A stretch of DNA of 64,000 nucleotides, taken from the NCBI RefSeq assembly GCF_010389155.1, contig NC_057766.1, positions 42,170,463-42,234,462 on the forward strand, given 5' to 3'. Positions 33,704 to 45,411 of this stretch are shown here, one piece after another. Source of the stretch: Erigeron canadensis (taxonomy: Eukaryota; Streptophyta; Magnoliopsida; Asterales; Asteraceae). Numbering within the stretch: position 1 is the first letter of the stretch; every line of letters starts with the position of its first letter. Under the pieces are notes generated by a model. That model was not told the DNA's origin and ran no database searches. It saw nothing but the letters and a program-made list of their open reading frames with translations. The position numbers and the translations under genes are program-made.

Positions 33704-34770
33704 CAGTTAAACTTTGTTTATATATAAAGTTAATGTTTTAGATTTCAGTTATGTATTGAGACAATTTATGAAAGTTTGAGTTAATTTAATGTGTTCAAAG
33801 ACACGTGTTAGAAAAAATTTATAGTACAGTAGCTATTGATCACAAATACAGCGTGTAGAAAAAATTTATAGTACAGTAGCTATTCTTGTTGTATTTGTGA
33901 TCAAATACAGCGTGCAATTTCTTGTTGTACTAATAATTCATTAGCAATATCTATCCTCTGATTGTTAGGAAACTTCATCAAATATGGATATCAACAGAAA
34001 TAACGAATCAGAAATGATTTCTGTCTCTATGTTCTATATTCACGAACAGTTGGTCTTTAGATAGATGTACAAATTATTGATAACAAGTTAAATGTACAAA
34101 CTATCAATATATTACTCGTTAAATTTTTATTTTTCATTTTTTATTCTGTAGTTTTCGTATTCTCATAAATTTCCAGCAATTTCTTTTTAAAACATATAAG
34201 TTATATGTACATCACTACACCATATATTGAGGAACCACTCTCCAATTTGGTCTTTAGATAAAACCTTTTGACTAACATGAATAATCTCAATAATTTATTC
34301 CATATGGGACTTAAATTCATAGCATTCTTGTTATTGAGCTCATTGATGAATATACTCATTTAAAACTAATATGATCAATTCTCTAAACTTTGTATAATAA
34401 TACTTTCAATTTTAATGTTCAATATATATATATATGATCTATAGTGTTTGAAAGCTTAATTAGTTAATAATGTATATATTTCGTTCATGATTCAATCATT
34501 TAAACTTGATCAAATTAACTGTAATGAAAATAACTTAATAGTCCGTTAATTTATTTGTTTAATCCCCAATAATTTATAATAATTTTGTGATTCGAGTAAA
34601 AAATGATTAGAAAGCTAGATTAAAACACTCAACTTCATCATCTTAAATAGAAAGAGCTAGCATTATTTACCACCCGGTTAATACTGCACTGCACTGGCAT
34701 AGGCCTATATATATCCAAAAAAAAAAAAAAAAGAAACAAAATATATATAAAGATAACTGATTGCATTAAT
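33704..34770. other. intergenic with a short tandem duplication
   Basis: A 47-bp unit (TAGAAAAAATTTATAGTACA...) is duplicated at 33809-33855 and 33856-33885, followed by a rearranged partial copy (GTGATCAAATACAGCGTG). The remainder is the 3' flank of the DUF688-like gene, with an A-run at 34717-34733. Confidence 0.6.
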
Positions 34771-35346
34771 TCATTGTAATAATGCCTTAGCATAAGGTAC
34801 AAAAGACAACATTGCTTTCTTAAATTTCTTAATCTTAAAATGTTTCTTAATCCCATGATCGCCCGTACACAAAGACGACATCGGTGAACCACCAGTACCA
34901 CGACAATCATCCTCCGACCCAAACTTCACCGGCGACATCTTCCATCTCATTGGAGTCGTCGGTGCCGAATGCATATACATTGAAGACGACGACGAAGACG
35001 ACACCGACGAAAACGAGGACAATGTTTTCCTTGAAGAAGAGTTATGATGATGATCGAGAAAGATTTTACGAATAAACCCTGGTGATTTATTTGAAGAGCT
35101 GTTGTGGTAGTTTTGGTTGTAGTAGGATGAAGGGGGAGGAGTTAGTGGAGGGATTAGAGATGATTGAATGATTAGTGCATGTTTAGGAGTACCTGGCTGT
35201 GACTCCCACATGAATGGCACAGCTGATGATGCTTTTCCATAATACAACACTCTGAATGATTCACCTAACCCATTTGTTGTATCTGTACTAATTACTTCTG
35301 CTTTCATTTCTAGTGCTTTAGGTGTTGTACCTTTTGATTTGTTCAT
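34771..35346 (-). CDS. DUF688-like plant protein, single exon
   Basis: A complete 191-residue frame from an ATG at 35346 to a TAA at 34771. Near the N-terminus it carries VPFMWESQPGTPK (residues 43-55), the short block with the VPF-W-E-xPG-P pattern that defines plant DUF688 proteins. It then has a Pro-rich patch (PPLTPPPSS), a long Ser run around 105-120, and a basic C-terminal tail (KKHFKIKKFKKAML) ending in YAKALLQ. There is no signal peptide or membrane span. The protein is much shorter than many DUF688 members but resembles the short plant forms. Function is unknown; low-complexity serine and basic patches suggest a disordered, perhaps nuclear or membrane-associated protein. The 5' flank has a T-run at 35369 and a possible TATATAG near 35454. 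The DUF688 assignment rests on one motif. Confidence 0.65.
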   Translation of the reverse strand: MNKSKGTTPKALEMKAEVISTDTTNGLGESFRVLYYGKASSAVPFMWESQPGTPKHALIIQSSLIPPLTPPPSSYYNQNYHNSSSNKSPGFIRKIFLDHHHNSSSRKTLSSFSSVSSSSSSSMYMHSAPTTPMRWKMSPVKFGSEDDCRGTGGSPMSSLCTGDHGIKKHFKIKKFKKAMLSFVPYAKALLQ

Positions 35347-35570
35347 TGTACATACAGCTAGCTAGCTACTTTTTTTTTTTTCTTTCTGAATATGTTTTCA
35401 ACTGATGGAGAGAGGAATACGCTTTAAATCTGTTTTGTGGTATCGCGCTACTTTATATAGTAGTGCCAGTTTTGATTTTGATGTATATGTGCGCAAGTAT
35501 TTAAATATATCTTTGTCTTCACATATTTTGTGGCAAAGGGTACAACTATTTGAATTTGAATCTTTACATA

Positions 35571-36355
35571 GGATCTCCTTGAATCCTGCTAGGGTACGTA
35601 TAGTAAGATTTTCTTTTAATGGTTAACTAGTTGTTAATAATTAGTCTTTTGAATTACGAGTTATAATTACTAGCACCATACCCGTGTAATGAGAGGGTGA
35701 CTGTGTGGTGGTGATGATGATTGTTGGCGGTGGAGGCAACGTCAAGTGGGGTAAATTATTGATTTGAAATAATTAATTTAAAGGCTTAATTGAGATAACT
35801 TAAAAGATAAAAGATTGATAATTTAATTTATTTATTAATGTTAAAGGGGTATTATATTTGAAAAAGTGCTAAGCGAAAATATTACATATTTTTCAACACT
35901 TTTAAAAATAAATTGCTATTTTTTATAATATAATATAGATGCATAAATTTTAGATTATTAAGTATGATCTCCTTGAATCCTACGAGGGTACATATAGTAA
36001 GATTTTCTTTTAATGATTAACTAGTGGTTAATAATTAGTCTTTTGAATTAATAAGTACTAACACCGTACCAAGTAATGAGACGGTGGTCGTGACAGTGAC
36101 CGTGTGGTGGTGATGGCGACTGTTGGCGGTGGAGGCGACTTATTGATTTAAAAATAATTGATTTAAAGATTTAATGAAGATAATTTAAAAGATAAAAAAT
36201 TGGTAGTATAATCTAATTATTAATGTTAAAGGGATAATGTATGTAAAAATATTTTAAAAGATGATAACTGAAAATATTACATACTTTTCAACACTTTTAA
36301 AAAAAATTGCTATTTTTTAATAATAGTATAATAAAGATGCATAAATCTTAGATTT
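35571..36355. repeat. two-copy tandem repeat, unit about 395 bp
   Basis: GATCTCCTTGAATCCT starts both units (35573 and 35968). They share the TAGTAAGATTTTCTTTTAAT stretch, a GGTGGTGATG / GTTGGCGGTGGAGGC GC-rich block and an AT-rich tail with CAACACTTTTAAAAA. Divergence by eye is about 10-15%. It lies upstream of the DUF688-like gene. Confidence 0.8.
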
Positions 36356-38500
36356 TTATCCAAGATCCAAAACCTCCTATAAGATGTTAATTAATTCAAG
36401 CGATATTATTTATGAAACCGTTTAAACTTATTCTAAAGTTGATACAACTTTATATATAAAATTGGAAAACTTTTGTCATTGAATTAAAATAAAGGGTTAA
36501 AATTTAAACATCAAATTTAATATTGACAATTAATTTTAATCCAACAATTAACATTGATCCAACTTTATAAAGTTGAATCAACTCTAAAATATCTTTTATC
36601 TTAAAAAACTTTAAGACATCATAAGTTTCCTTTAAAAACAAAAAATCATATTTAAACCATAAAATTTACTAGAATATTGGAGATATGTAAAATAAATATC
36701 ATTGTCCATATGTAAACCATGTTGCCTTGATTCACATTGTAGCTATTCGACTTGTTAACCCTAATCGTAGGCTAGAGCTTTAGACGATCTATATATCAAG
36801 AACCCAAAACATTCTTAAAGCTAATCACTAACACCCCCTCCTACTTATTTATTGTTCTGACAAAAAAAAAAAAACCGCATCTTTTAGTTACTTTCGTTCG
36901 ATAAGAAGAAAGCAGAAAATCAAAATATAGAAATAGAAACCGATGATAAAGAATACCTAAAACCTCATGTTTATTGCCAAGTTTATTTTGGTTTTACAAT
37001 GGTATGGGTACATCGACATGACAATTAACTTGTTAATATATGCTTACATATATCTTCAACAATTAGCTTAATATGTTTATGATACCAATGAATCGTTTTT
37101 AACATAAATTATCAATATAAGTTCATTGAGGTTGTATTTTAAAATTATATAATGATGTATGGGCTAGCCCACAAACTTAATTCTATTACTCGTATATTTT
37201 TATTGTTTGTTTATTTTCAATGAAAGACATTAATTAGCGTTACACCTAACAATCAGATTATGAGAATAACTATCTAATTGTATATTTGGATTGTTCTCAT
37301 CAACTTCCATGAAGGGTATCCGGGATGCAACGCTCTAATAACAGAGGTGGTGGTATGGGGGGCGGCAGGTAGTGGTGTTGTGCGACGGTAACAACGATGG
37401 TAGCGGTGATGGAAGATGCTCGCACACGTGGTGACGACAACCATTGGTGGTGATGGTGATGACGATTGATGGTGGTAATGGCAACGACGAGCATTCTCGA
37501 TCATTATCTAACATGATTTTAATGAATAATTGTTGTATCTATCAATAAATTAGAACATGATTGAGATGTTTTTAAAACGACACGTGACGTAATTCTTGAT
37601 CGATAAGTGTCCTTTTAATTTATTTATTTTATTAAATTAGCTTTTTTAATTGTATATAAATTCAATTTTCTTATTACACTTATAATTATATTATAACTCT
37701 TGGCTTATAGATACAAAACACATTATAACTTTATTTGATTAATTATTTTCTCATTAATAAAATTGTCTTTTTTTTTCTTTCTCAATTCTTCAATTCCTGT
37801 TATTTATATTTACTTATAAAAAATTATTAAATGAAGATTTCAAAATTTGAGTTTACGATCCAAAATCACAAGGCTATTTGTCGTCATCCACTATGCTTAC
37901 AAGTTCCGATTTTGATGTGATTATAAAAATTTAAGGTAAATTCAAAACTCTAACTGAACATATTTTTTTATTTATTATTATTGTTTATTATAATTTAGTT
38001 TTGATCATGTTTTTTTTTTCTTTTTTAACCATAATTTATTTCATACTCACAAATAATGTATGAGGCATATTTAATTTTTTTTTTATAATACAATTTAGGT
38101 AACTACTGTACAATAATATTAATACGGGCATAGTGTTCGCGCGTTGCGGCGGCTAGAAGGTGATAGACAATATAAAAGGGAGGCGGTGGAGAAGGAGGGC
38201 AGTGGCGGGGGGTGATAGAAAGTCGATGAGAGTGTATAATGATTATAGGAATGGGGAAAGGAGGGTATATAAGAGTTTTATATTTAAGTAGGGATATTTT
38301 GAAAAGAAAAAAAATTGCTAAATTTAAAAAAAAAATATAGATATTTAAAAAACAAATGTACAAAGGGAACCTCCCTCGTTATGGGGTATGGGTTGTATAT
38401 ATGACTCACATCAATGATGGTTTACGGACCCATTGCCAGCCGCGGGATATAATATCGAAACTTTGTATATATTATGTTGTGATGCTAGTGTTAAGATCCA

Positions 38501-38505
<5 letters not shown>
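36356..38505. other. intergenic AT-rich spacer with GC-rich islands
   Basis: No gene supported. GC-rich GGTGGTGG-type islands at 37335-37495 and 38125-38225 resemble the GC block of the 395-bp tandem repeat. Long reading frames there are by-products of GGT/GAT repeats. Confidence 0.5.

Positions 38506-38591
<86 letters not shown>
38506..38591. repeat. (TAA)n microsatellite, about 28 units
   Basis: An uninterrupted ATA/TAA trinucleotide run of about 86 bp. Confidence 0.98.
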
Positions 38592-40078
38592 GATTTGAAA
38601 CCCGTGTTCAAAACTGGATACGGGGTTTACGATATTATTAATATTAGATCTTCGTACATTTAAGTCATAAAAGATTACAATTTTAATGATAGACGTTTCC
38701 AATTGTTAACTTTGCAAGTTGTAATACAATAATCACAGGTTCGTCACTGTCATTATTAGCTAAGACATATTGATGGAATTGTTTGACGTAATCATTCCAC
38801 AAGGCACATGCTATAATACGTTCTCTATCATAGAATTTTTTAAACCAGTTTTACTCATAATGTGGTATTATTATGAAGAATAATTAAAATTTAAATATAA
38901 ACATATTTGTGATCATGTATTTGACATTTAAGTATATGTATTTGATCATGATGCGGATCCATAACACGAATAGTTTTATTTCCAATTACCTATTCTATAA
39001 TAAATAGATAACAATTAGGATTATTTTTATATTATTTGATAACAATTAGTACTTTTAATTTGAGTGACAATTGTAACTTTAAACATTAATACCTGAAGCT
39101 AATATATAAAAAAAAGGAGAAAAGTATGTACCTTTTTGATAAAGAGATTATGTTGAAATTTTTTTAATTAATTAAATGATTGTAAATTTTTAAAAATTAT
39201 CTTAAAATGATGGCTAAAAAAATATAAATTAAATTTATTGCTAAAAAGTGTAAATTATTGATTAAAAAACAAAAAAAAAATGTAAATTAATGAAACTTTT
39301 TCTACAAATTAATATAAATACCAATATAATAATTGGCTAAAAATAATTATAAATTAAGTATACAGGTCTAAAAAGTGTAAATTATTAATGAAAAATAAAA
39401 AAGTGTAAATTAATGAGACATTTTTTACAAATTAACATAAGTACTAATATAATAATATGCTTGGAGAATGATTATTAGATTTTTAGTTTATAGTTAATCT
39501 AAATGATGACATAAGCGAGAGTTAATTTGATAAAATTGAGCGATTTAATTGGTTAATTAGTGATTAGTTCAACTGTCTTATAATATATATTAAGATAATA
39601 TAATATAATCTATACTCCTTTATAATGATTATCAACTCCTATTTAAGAAAGTGTTAGAAAATGGTTAGATGCAGAAATACTAAATTACCTTTAATAAATA
39701 CCTTTTTTGGAAAAGGTTATTAGAGATTATCAAATTTGACTTGAATTAATTAATTTACAGTTTAGAACCTTGTATTGTTAATTTAGACTATAAGTCCTTA
39801 TTTTTTAAAATATTTCTATTATCACCATTACATTAACTTACCAATTGTCGATGTCATCACCACCCGTCAACGACACTACTAAACTGCCGTCGCATTGCGC
39901 GGGTACCATGCTATGTAATATTAATATTAATATAATATAATAAAGTAATAGCCAAGAAAACGCATTCAGTGAGATAATAAATATGATACTCGACGTGGTC
40001 CAATTATCAGATGTTAAATTGCAATTGTGCCTTTCGAGCATTCTTGTCCGTGGACCACAAGGTGAGAAGACCTTGGGC
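38592..40078. other. intergenic, nothing coding
   Basis: Very AT-rich. A partly repeated phrase (AAAAGTGTAAATTA) occurs at about 39246, 39370 and 39402, suggesting a decayed local duplication. A GC-rich remnant at 39850-39910 (CATTGCGCGGGTACCATGCT) resembles the dispersed GC-head repeats. Confidence 0.5.
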
Positions 40079-40091
40079 AGTTTTGGTTGCC

Positions 40092-40323
40092 AATGTCCAT
40101 GGCTTAATAAACATGGTGAAATTTTGTGGTGGGACAAGGCTTAGTGCTTATAAGGTCAAGGGTTTAAAATCTACATAAAAGGTTTTATCGTATATTGAGT
40201 TTCCTCTTAAATTCATGTATTAGTATATTATTGCCTAGTGAGAATATAATCGGGTGATACCCTGGTGACACGATGATACTCTAATAATCCGTCAGTGATC
40301 CAAATTTGTCGTTTAAAAAACAA
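40092..40323 (+). mobile_element. SINE with 13-bp TSD
   Basis: AGTTTTGGTTGCC is present at 40079-40091 and 40324-40336. The 232-bp insert has a box-B-like AAGGGTTTAAAATC and ends TTGTCGTTTAAAAAAC. It is a different family from the copy at 33306, but its ending (TTGNCGTT plus A-run) resembles the LINE tails at 9454 and 60147, suggesting LINE-dependent mobilisation. Confidence 0.78.
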
Positions 40324-40336
40324 AGTTTTGGTTGCC

Positions 40337-41204
40337 GACCTGAAAGAATGATTTTATGTGAAGAAAAATGTGCGAATTAAAATGTAATACGACTTATGAT
40401 ATCGCTATAGTGAATTAAATTGAACGGCCCCCTGATTTATAAATTCCATATATCAATCAATTACTTGATTAATGAATAATACAATTAAAGACACATTCAT
40501 ATAGTAAAGCAGTTCTGTCAAATTTCCGTAGCTATGTAATATCCAAATCGTGGGCTGTTGAATTTTGCCCCCCTTAAGCTCGTGGACCAGAAAGTACAAG
40601 TTTTATAAATGGTACTACGAAAATTAAAGTCTTTTGATATAACCTTAAATAATCTTCATTTTCGTGTCAAAAGAATTTTCTGTGACCTAATTTTGGCGTT
40701 TTCAATATGTCGAGCCAAAATGAGCGAATATGAGTCGAAGCAATAACAAGAATATTTCTAGTTTCATAATCCATGGAGAGAAGGTTCATGACGATGGTTT
40801 TGGCTGATTTTATCTAATTTTATTATGGCGTAAAGGCATAAAGCATATGGAGGCAAACGAAAGGAGAAATTTTCGTAGCGTTTGTTTCTTGAATCGAACT
40901 CAAAAATATTTTGAAGTAAGATTTTTATATTCATTGTTTTCATCGTTGTGTGTTATACTTCAACAAATGATGTTTGGTGATTGTATTAGTAGTTATGAAT
41001 TTATGGTACGATGAGGATTGTTAGAAAATGTGACACAAATAAAATTGAAATGAAAGTGGTATAGCTGAAAGATATGTGAATGTACTATTTAATACGTATG
41101 TCGCATCATAAGTATAAATGTTAATTGGATTGATCTAAGCCGTGGATCACTTACATGTGTTGGATGCACGTAGTACACATATATCTCATTGATTTCAACG
41201 ATAG
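40337..41204. other. intergenic, nothing recognised
   Basis: No supported gene or repeat in this AT-rich stretch. Confidence 0.45.
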
Positions 41205-41205
41205 G

Positions 41206-41527
41206 GGTGTTTGAATGAAAAAATCATAATAAAAATGTATTAGAATGAAAATAATGGAAAAAAAATATGAGCATTAAATGTATTTTGTTGTTTGGTATCA
41301 ACAAATGAATATAAAAAAATTTATAATAATAAAATTAATACATATAACATCATTAAAACAAAAAATTTATATTCTCACCAATTCTCTATTATTTATAGAA
41401 AATTGAGAAAATAAAAATTATTAAAACTTTTTCCAGTTTCATTCTCATTATCTATCGTAAATAAATAAGAGAAGCCTTTATTATTCTCTTTCTTTCTTTT
41501 TCATTTCATCCTACCAAACATCCCTTG
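41206..41527. mobile_element. MITE with GGGRTGTTTG termini
   Basis: AGGGGTGTTTGAATG at the left and, inverted, AAGGGATGTTTGG at the right bound 320 bp of very AT-rich DNA with no ORF. A possible 3-bp GAT duplication flanks it. This fits a PIF or hAT MITE; the class is not decided. Confidence 0.55.
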
Positions 41528-42122
41528 ATAGTTCTAACCGAATACTTAGTTTCTCTAGCTTGATTCTTTGTTAACGATAAATAACAAATTGGGAGACTTT
41601 ATTGTTTGATTAATCATATTACATTTCAAACTAAAATATTAGAAATTCACAATTTTCACACCTTAAATTAGCTATTTGATGTTAATGAGTTTTTAATTTA
41701 ATGGTCCAAGAACAATTAAGAGACTTAGCTTCCTTAGGTGTTTCAAGTTTAAACCCGGACATTAATATTGGGGATACATGACATTTGTTATTATCTTATA
41801 ATAAAAATAGCAATTTGATTTTTCTTCGAAAGATGCAAATTGTATATATGTTGTACAATTGCATTAAACTAGCTATAATAAGAGGTTTAGTAGGTTTTAT
41901 GCAAAAAATACTATCATAACCTCATCTTCAGTCAGCATTGGAGCATCATTAATGTTTAAATGTTTGTGTAAAACTTTTTTAATAAAATTTTTTTTACTCT
42001 AGTGGTCAAAGCCTTAAACATCTAAAAAGTATTAAAGTATAATTAAATATAAATGAAAGTAAGTCTTTATTTCTATCAATAGATTGAGATAGAAAACCTT
42101 CATAACTTGTGAAACCAAATGT
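41528..42122. other. intergenic with a SINE-like fragment
   Basis: TTAATGGTCCAAG... (41698) with GTTTCAAGTTTAAACCC (about 41740) resembles the head of a SINE; no tail or TSD found. Confidence 0.4.
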
Positions 42123-42344
42123 GTGTGCAGAGAGAGTGTTTCCCCACCTCCCAGAAACCCTCATCGGTGGCCTTCTTCAACAGAGGACAATGAACGATGG
42201 GAACAAGTCAAGCAACGTCGTCGTCACTCCCCGTCAAATATCATCACCTTTTTCGTCTATAACTTCCCTTCATCCCTCACAAGCCATGAACTCATATCCC
42301 TGTTCCAAGAACATGGTCATCTTATGATTATCTCATTGAAATAG
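42123..42344 (+). pseudogene. fragment of an RRM (alpha-beta plait) ORF, probably LINE ORF1-like
   Basis: 73 codons ending in a TGA-free run to TAG at 42342. The second half, WEQVKQRRRHSPSNI then TFFVYNFPSSLTSHEL and LFQEHGHL, is the beta1-alpha1 start of an RNA-recognition motif (RNP2-like FFVYNF). The combination of a WE-V-RRR lead-in and a TFFV-NLP RRM start is typical of the RRM proteins annotated in Asteraceae retrotransposon or reverse-transcriptase-linked genes. RNP1 and the remainder are missing: the sequence becomes AT-rich non-coding after 42345. Most likely a truncated retrotransposed or LINE-derived piece. Confidence 0.5.
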
Positions 42345-42404
42345 ATTTTAATTAATATGATTGTCAAAGTAGACAAAATATATATGTTACCCGGATGAGA
42401 AATT

Positions 42405-42700
42405 TATTAGATGTACTCGCGGCCTTGCACAATGTGGCAGCGGTTTGATGGTGGCAGTAACTGTTGGTGGACAGACTGTTGATGTTGATAGGTGTAAGTA
42501 ATTGATGTAAATGTAATTAATGTAAATGAATTGTAAAAATATTTTATAAGATAATGGATTGATGGTGTAATTCAATTCATTAATGATAGATTGATAAATG
42601 TGTGTACAAAAGTTTTATAAGTGTTGAAAATTAAGGATAGAATGATAATTTTGTATATAATAGTTTTATGAAAGAGAGTATTAGAATTATTATAAGATAA
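42405..42700. repeat. dispersed GC-head/AT-tail repeat
   Basis: A GC-rich start (CTCGCGGCCTTGCACAATG, GGTGGCAG) is followed by an AT-rich tail (ATTAATG, AAAAGTTTTATAAGTGTTGA), the same organisation as the tandem units at 35.6-36.3 kb. Confidence 0.45.
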
Positions 42701-43641
42701 CTTTTCCTAAAAAGAATTATTATAAGATAAAATATAGATGAATTGAAAGCCTTATAAATGCAATACATTTCATGGAAATTCAATGGAGACCTTTTATTTT
42801 GAATGAATATTGAATAGCATCTTAATGGATAGGCAATAAAGGCCCACGTATCTGGCTTTAGTTAAGCCCAATATAAATTAAGACTCTTTATGATCCAGAC
42901 CTGGACTTCAGTCCTTGCAATTTCTCCAAAATAATTCTCACAGCCTAAGATAATTCATTGCAATTTCTAATAGTATCACATTAATATGAAATGTTACAAG
43001 TCACTAGCACTGTCAAACCTGGTAATCATGGTTATAATGTAAATGTGACCATTCTGTTTGTTTTGACCCGTTTATGGGTAAACAAATTGGGTTAGTAATG
43101 TAAAAAGCGCACATTAGCTAGTATGCAACTTAAATATTTATTTTTGTAGTATCGTTTCTTTAAGAAAAAATTCATATGAAAGATTGATTATATGTATAAC
43201 TCAAGAAAAGAAAAGAAAAAGCGTCGGGCAGAGGGAAAACCCAATGCGACCCATTTTGACATGTACTAAACTACTAATAGTTACCATTCTGACATGAACT
43301 GGTTGTTGACTTGTTACCCAGCGCGTCCATAAATGATGCATTCATGTAGCTCTTAAATCCCATTGCAGGATCGCCATGCACTGCTTCGAAATATCACAAC
43401 CTCAATATGGCCAAAAACATCCTAATTAAAGTTGTTCAAGTTCCGTCCCTAGTTGGGATGACTGTTGTAAACTAACCATTTTGACTTTCTTAAATGACTG
43501 AAGGTGTTCAGTTTATTGAAAGATCATTTGAACACAAGAGTTAGCATTGGACCATACTTATGTTATGACACCGTTAAAGTTCAACATTAGGTCTTGCTCC
43601 TAATAATCATTCCATAATGACATACACGACCAAATATATGC
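42701..43641. other. intergenic, nothing recognised
   Basis: No gene or repeat could be supported. It ends at the TSD TGTAC (43642-43646). Confidence 0.45.
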
Positions 43642-43965
43642 TGTACTGTTAACAATTGATATAGAAAATAAAGGTTAGACTATAGGTTTATACAGCCTTT
43701 GGTAAAAGGGAAATAAAAGACTACATTGTGAATGATTATTGTGATAATTGTTACAATGAATCGTAGCCCCTATTTATACATAAATTTTATACGTTAATTA
43801 TGGAAATAAAATCAAGCAATGATTTTATAACGATTCTTGGTTTGCTGCCTAAGATGAGATCTTCTTATTTTGGGAAATGATGATTTGTTTTGATCCAAAA
43901 TACTTTCTTCTTTCCAACACTCCCTCTCAAGTTGAATAGTGGGATCACCAATATTCAACTTGGAT

Positions 43966-44530
43966 TAGTTTTGAGTTTTGATTTGAGCTACCGCCTTTTT
44001 CAGACATGGTAACTTTGATTTGATCTACCGCCTTCTTCAGACATGGTAGATTTTGGTTTGGACTACCGCATTTTTCAGACATGGTAGTTTTGGCTTGATC
44101 TACCGTCTTTTTCAGACATGGTAGATTTTGGTTTGGACTACCGCCTTTTTCAGACATGGTAGATTTTGGTTTGGACCACCGCCTTTTTCAGACATGGTAG
44201 ATTTTGGTTTGGACCACCGCCTTTTTCAGACATGGTAGTTTTGGTTTGATCTACCGCCTTTTTCAGACATGGTAGTTTTGGTTTGATCTACCTCCTTTTT
44301 CAGACATGGTAGATTTTGGTCTTGATCTACCGCCTTCTTCAGACATGGTAAATTTTGGTTTGAGTTACCGCCTTCTTCAGACATGGTAACTTTGATTTGA
44401 GCTGCCACCTTTAGACATGACAGTCTTTTTTTTTTGAGCTGCCGTCTTAAGACATGGTAGCTTTTTGATTTGAGATACCGTCTTCAACAGACATGGTACC
44501 CTTTTGGTTTGAGTTACCTTCTTCACTTCT
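43966..44530. repeat. minisatellite, about 14 units of 36-40 bp
   Basis: Each unit contains CAGACATGGTA and CTACCGCC with variable text between, for example GATTTTGGTTTGG. CTACC and GGTAG flank a 14-15 base loop in each unit, so most units can fold into a small hairpin. It lies inside the TRIM-like element. Confidence 0.9.
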
Positions 44531-45020
44531 TTATATACTTATATCTCCCCCTAAAAAAAATACAGGTATATTTTTATTTTTATTTTAACACTGCCTCTCA
44601 AGTTGAAGTGTTTGTTTTTTTTGCGGATTCAAAACAAACCATCTCGGCTGCTACTTCACGAAATCCAAAGTAGAGAACGAAATCAACTTTTATCTTTTGC
44701 GGCTAAATAAAACCCACCGAGCTCCTCTAAATTATATCGATGGATAGATTGATTATATCCTCTTCTACGAATAAATTGTGATCCCCTACTAACCGACCTT
44801 TTGCTCCCAATTCGTCCTCTCTAGCCGACTTTTTTTTTCCTTTTTGATGTTCCTCACGAAAGAACAACAACACCACACGACAATCAATTGCCAAGTACCA
44901 CAATATTAATTGTGATCTCTCCAATTGATTCCTTCCACTAGCCGATTTTTCTTTCAAATCTCTTTTATTTTCTTATTCGATAGATTGATATGCCCCTTTT
45001 TTTACGACTGATTTTTGGTT

Positions 45021-45185
45021 TGTGTTTTTATGTTTTATTGAAAATTGTTTATAAGGTTTTGTAGCTCTGATACCATGTTAACAATTGATATAGAAAATAA
45101 AGGTATTATTTTCTATATCAATTGTTAACATGGTATCAGAGCCACAAAACCTTATAAACAATTTTCAATAAAACATAAAAACACA
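45021..45185. repeat. 80-bp inverted repeat with 5-base loop
   Basis: Arms 45021-45100 and 45106-45185 are complementary with one mismatch in what I could align. The left arm spans the element's interior, primer site and LTR edge; the right arm is an inverted copy lying inside the LTR, where it replaces about 40 bp present in the other LTR. Confidence 0.9.
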
Positions 45186-45411
45186 TGAATTTTTTTGTGA
45201 TAAAAGACTACATTGTGAATGATTATTGTGATAATTGTTACAATGAATCGTAGCCCCTATTTATACATGAATTTTATACGTTAATTATGGAAATAAAATC
45301 AAGCAATGATCTTGCAACGATTCTTGGTTTACTGCCTAAGATGATATCTTCTTATTTTGGGAAATGATGATTTTTTTTGATCAAAAATACTTTCTTCTTT
45401 CCAACATGTAC

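Larger units (their letters stand above)
43647..45406 (-). mobile_element. small non-autonomous LTR element (TRIM-like), tRNA-Met primer site
   Basis: Direct LTRs at 43647-43919 (273 bp) and 45076-45406 (331 bp), ends TGTTAACA...CCAACA, perfect TSD TGTAC at 43642-43646 and 45407-45411. On minus the right LTR is followed by TGGTATCAGAGC (45075-45064), the initiator-Met tRNA primer site. The left LTR is preceded by the purine tract TTCAACTTGAGAGGGAG (43936-43920). The 1.15-kb interior has no gag or pol, only a minisatellite, a second purine-tract-like block (about 44593-44605) and non-coding DNA. Copia-type parentage is inferred from the primer site. Confidence 0.85.

Noticed and set aside
37274..37504. 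His/Pro-rich ORFs on minus
   Set aside because: By-products of GGT/GAT-rich low-complexity DNA, open in two frames at once.
38411..38702. Reading frames of 66-76 codons on both strands made of poly-Ile or poly-Tyr
   Set aside because: They are translations of the (TAA)n microsatellite and exist in several frames at once.
43966..44530. Regularly spaced repeats looking like a CRISPR array
   Set aside because: The whole unit is repeated with drift, there are no unique spacers and no cas genes, and it lies inside a plant LTR element. It is a minisatellite.
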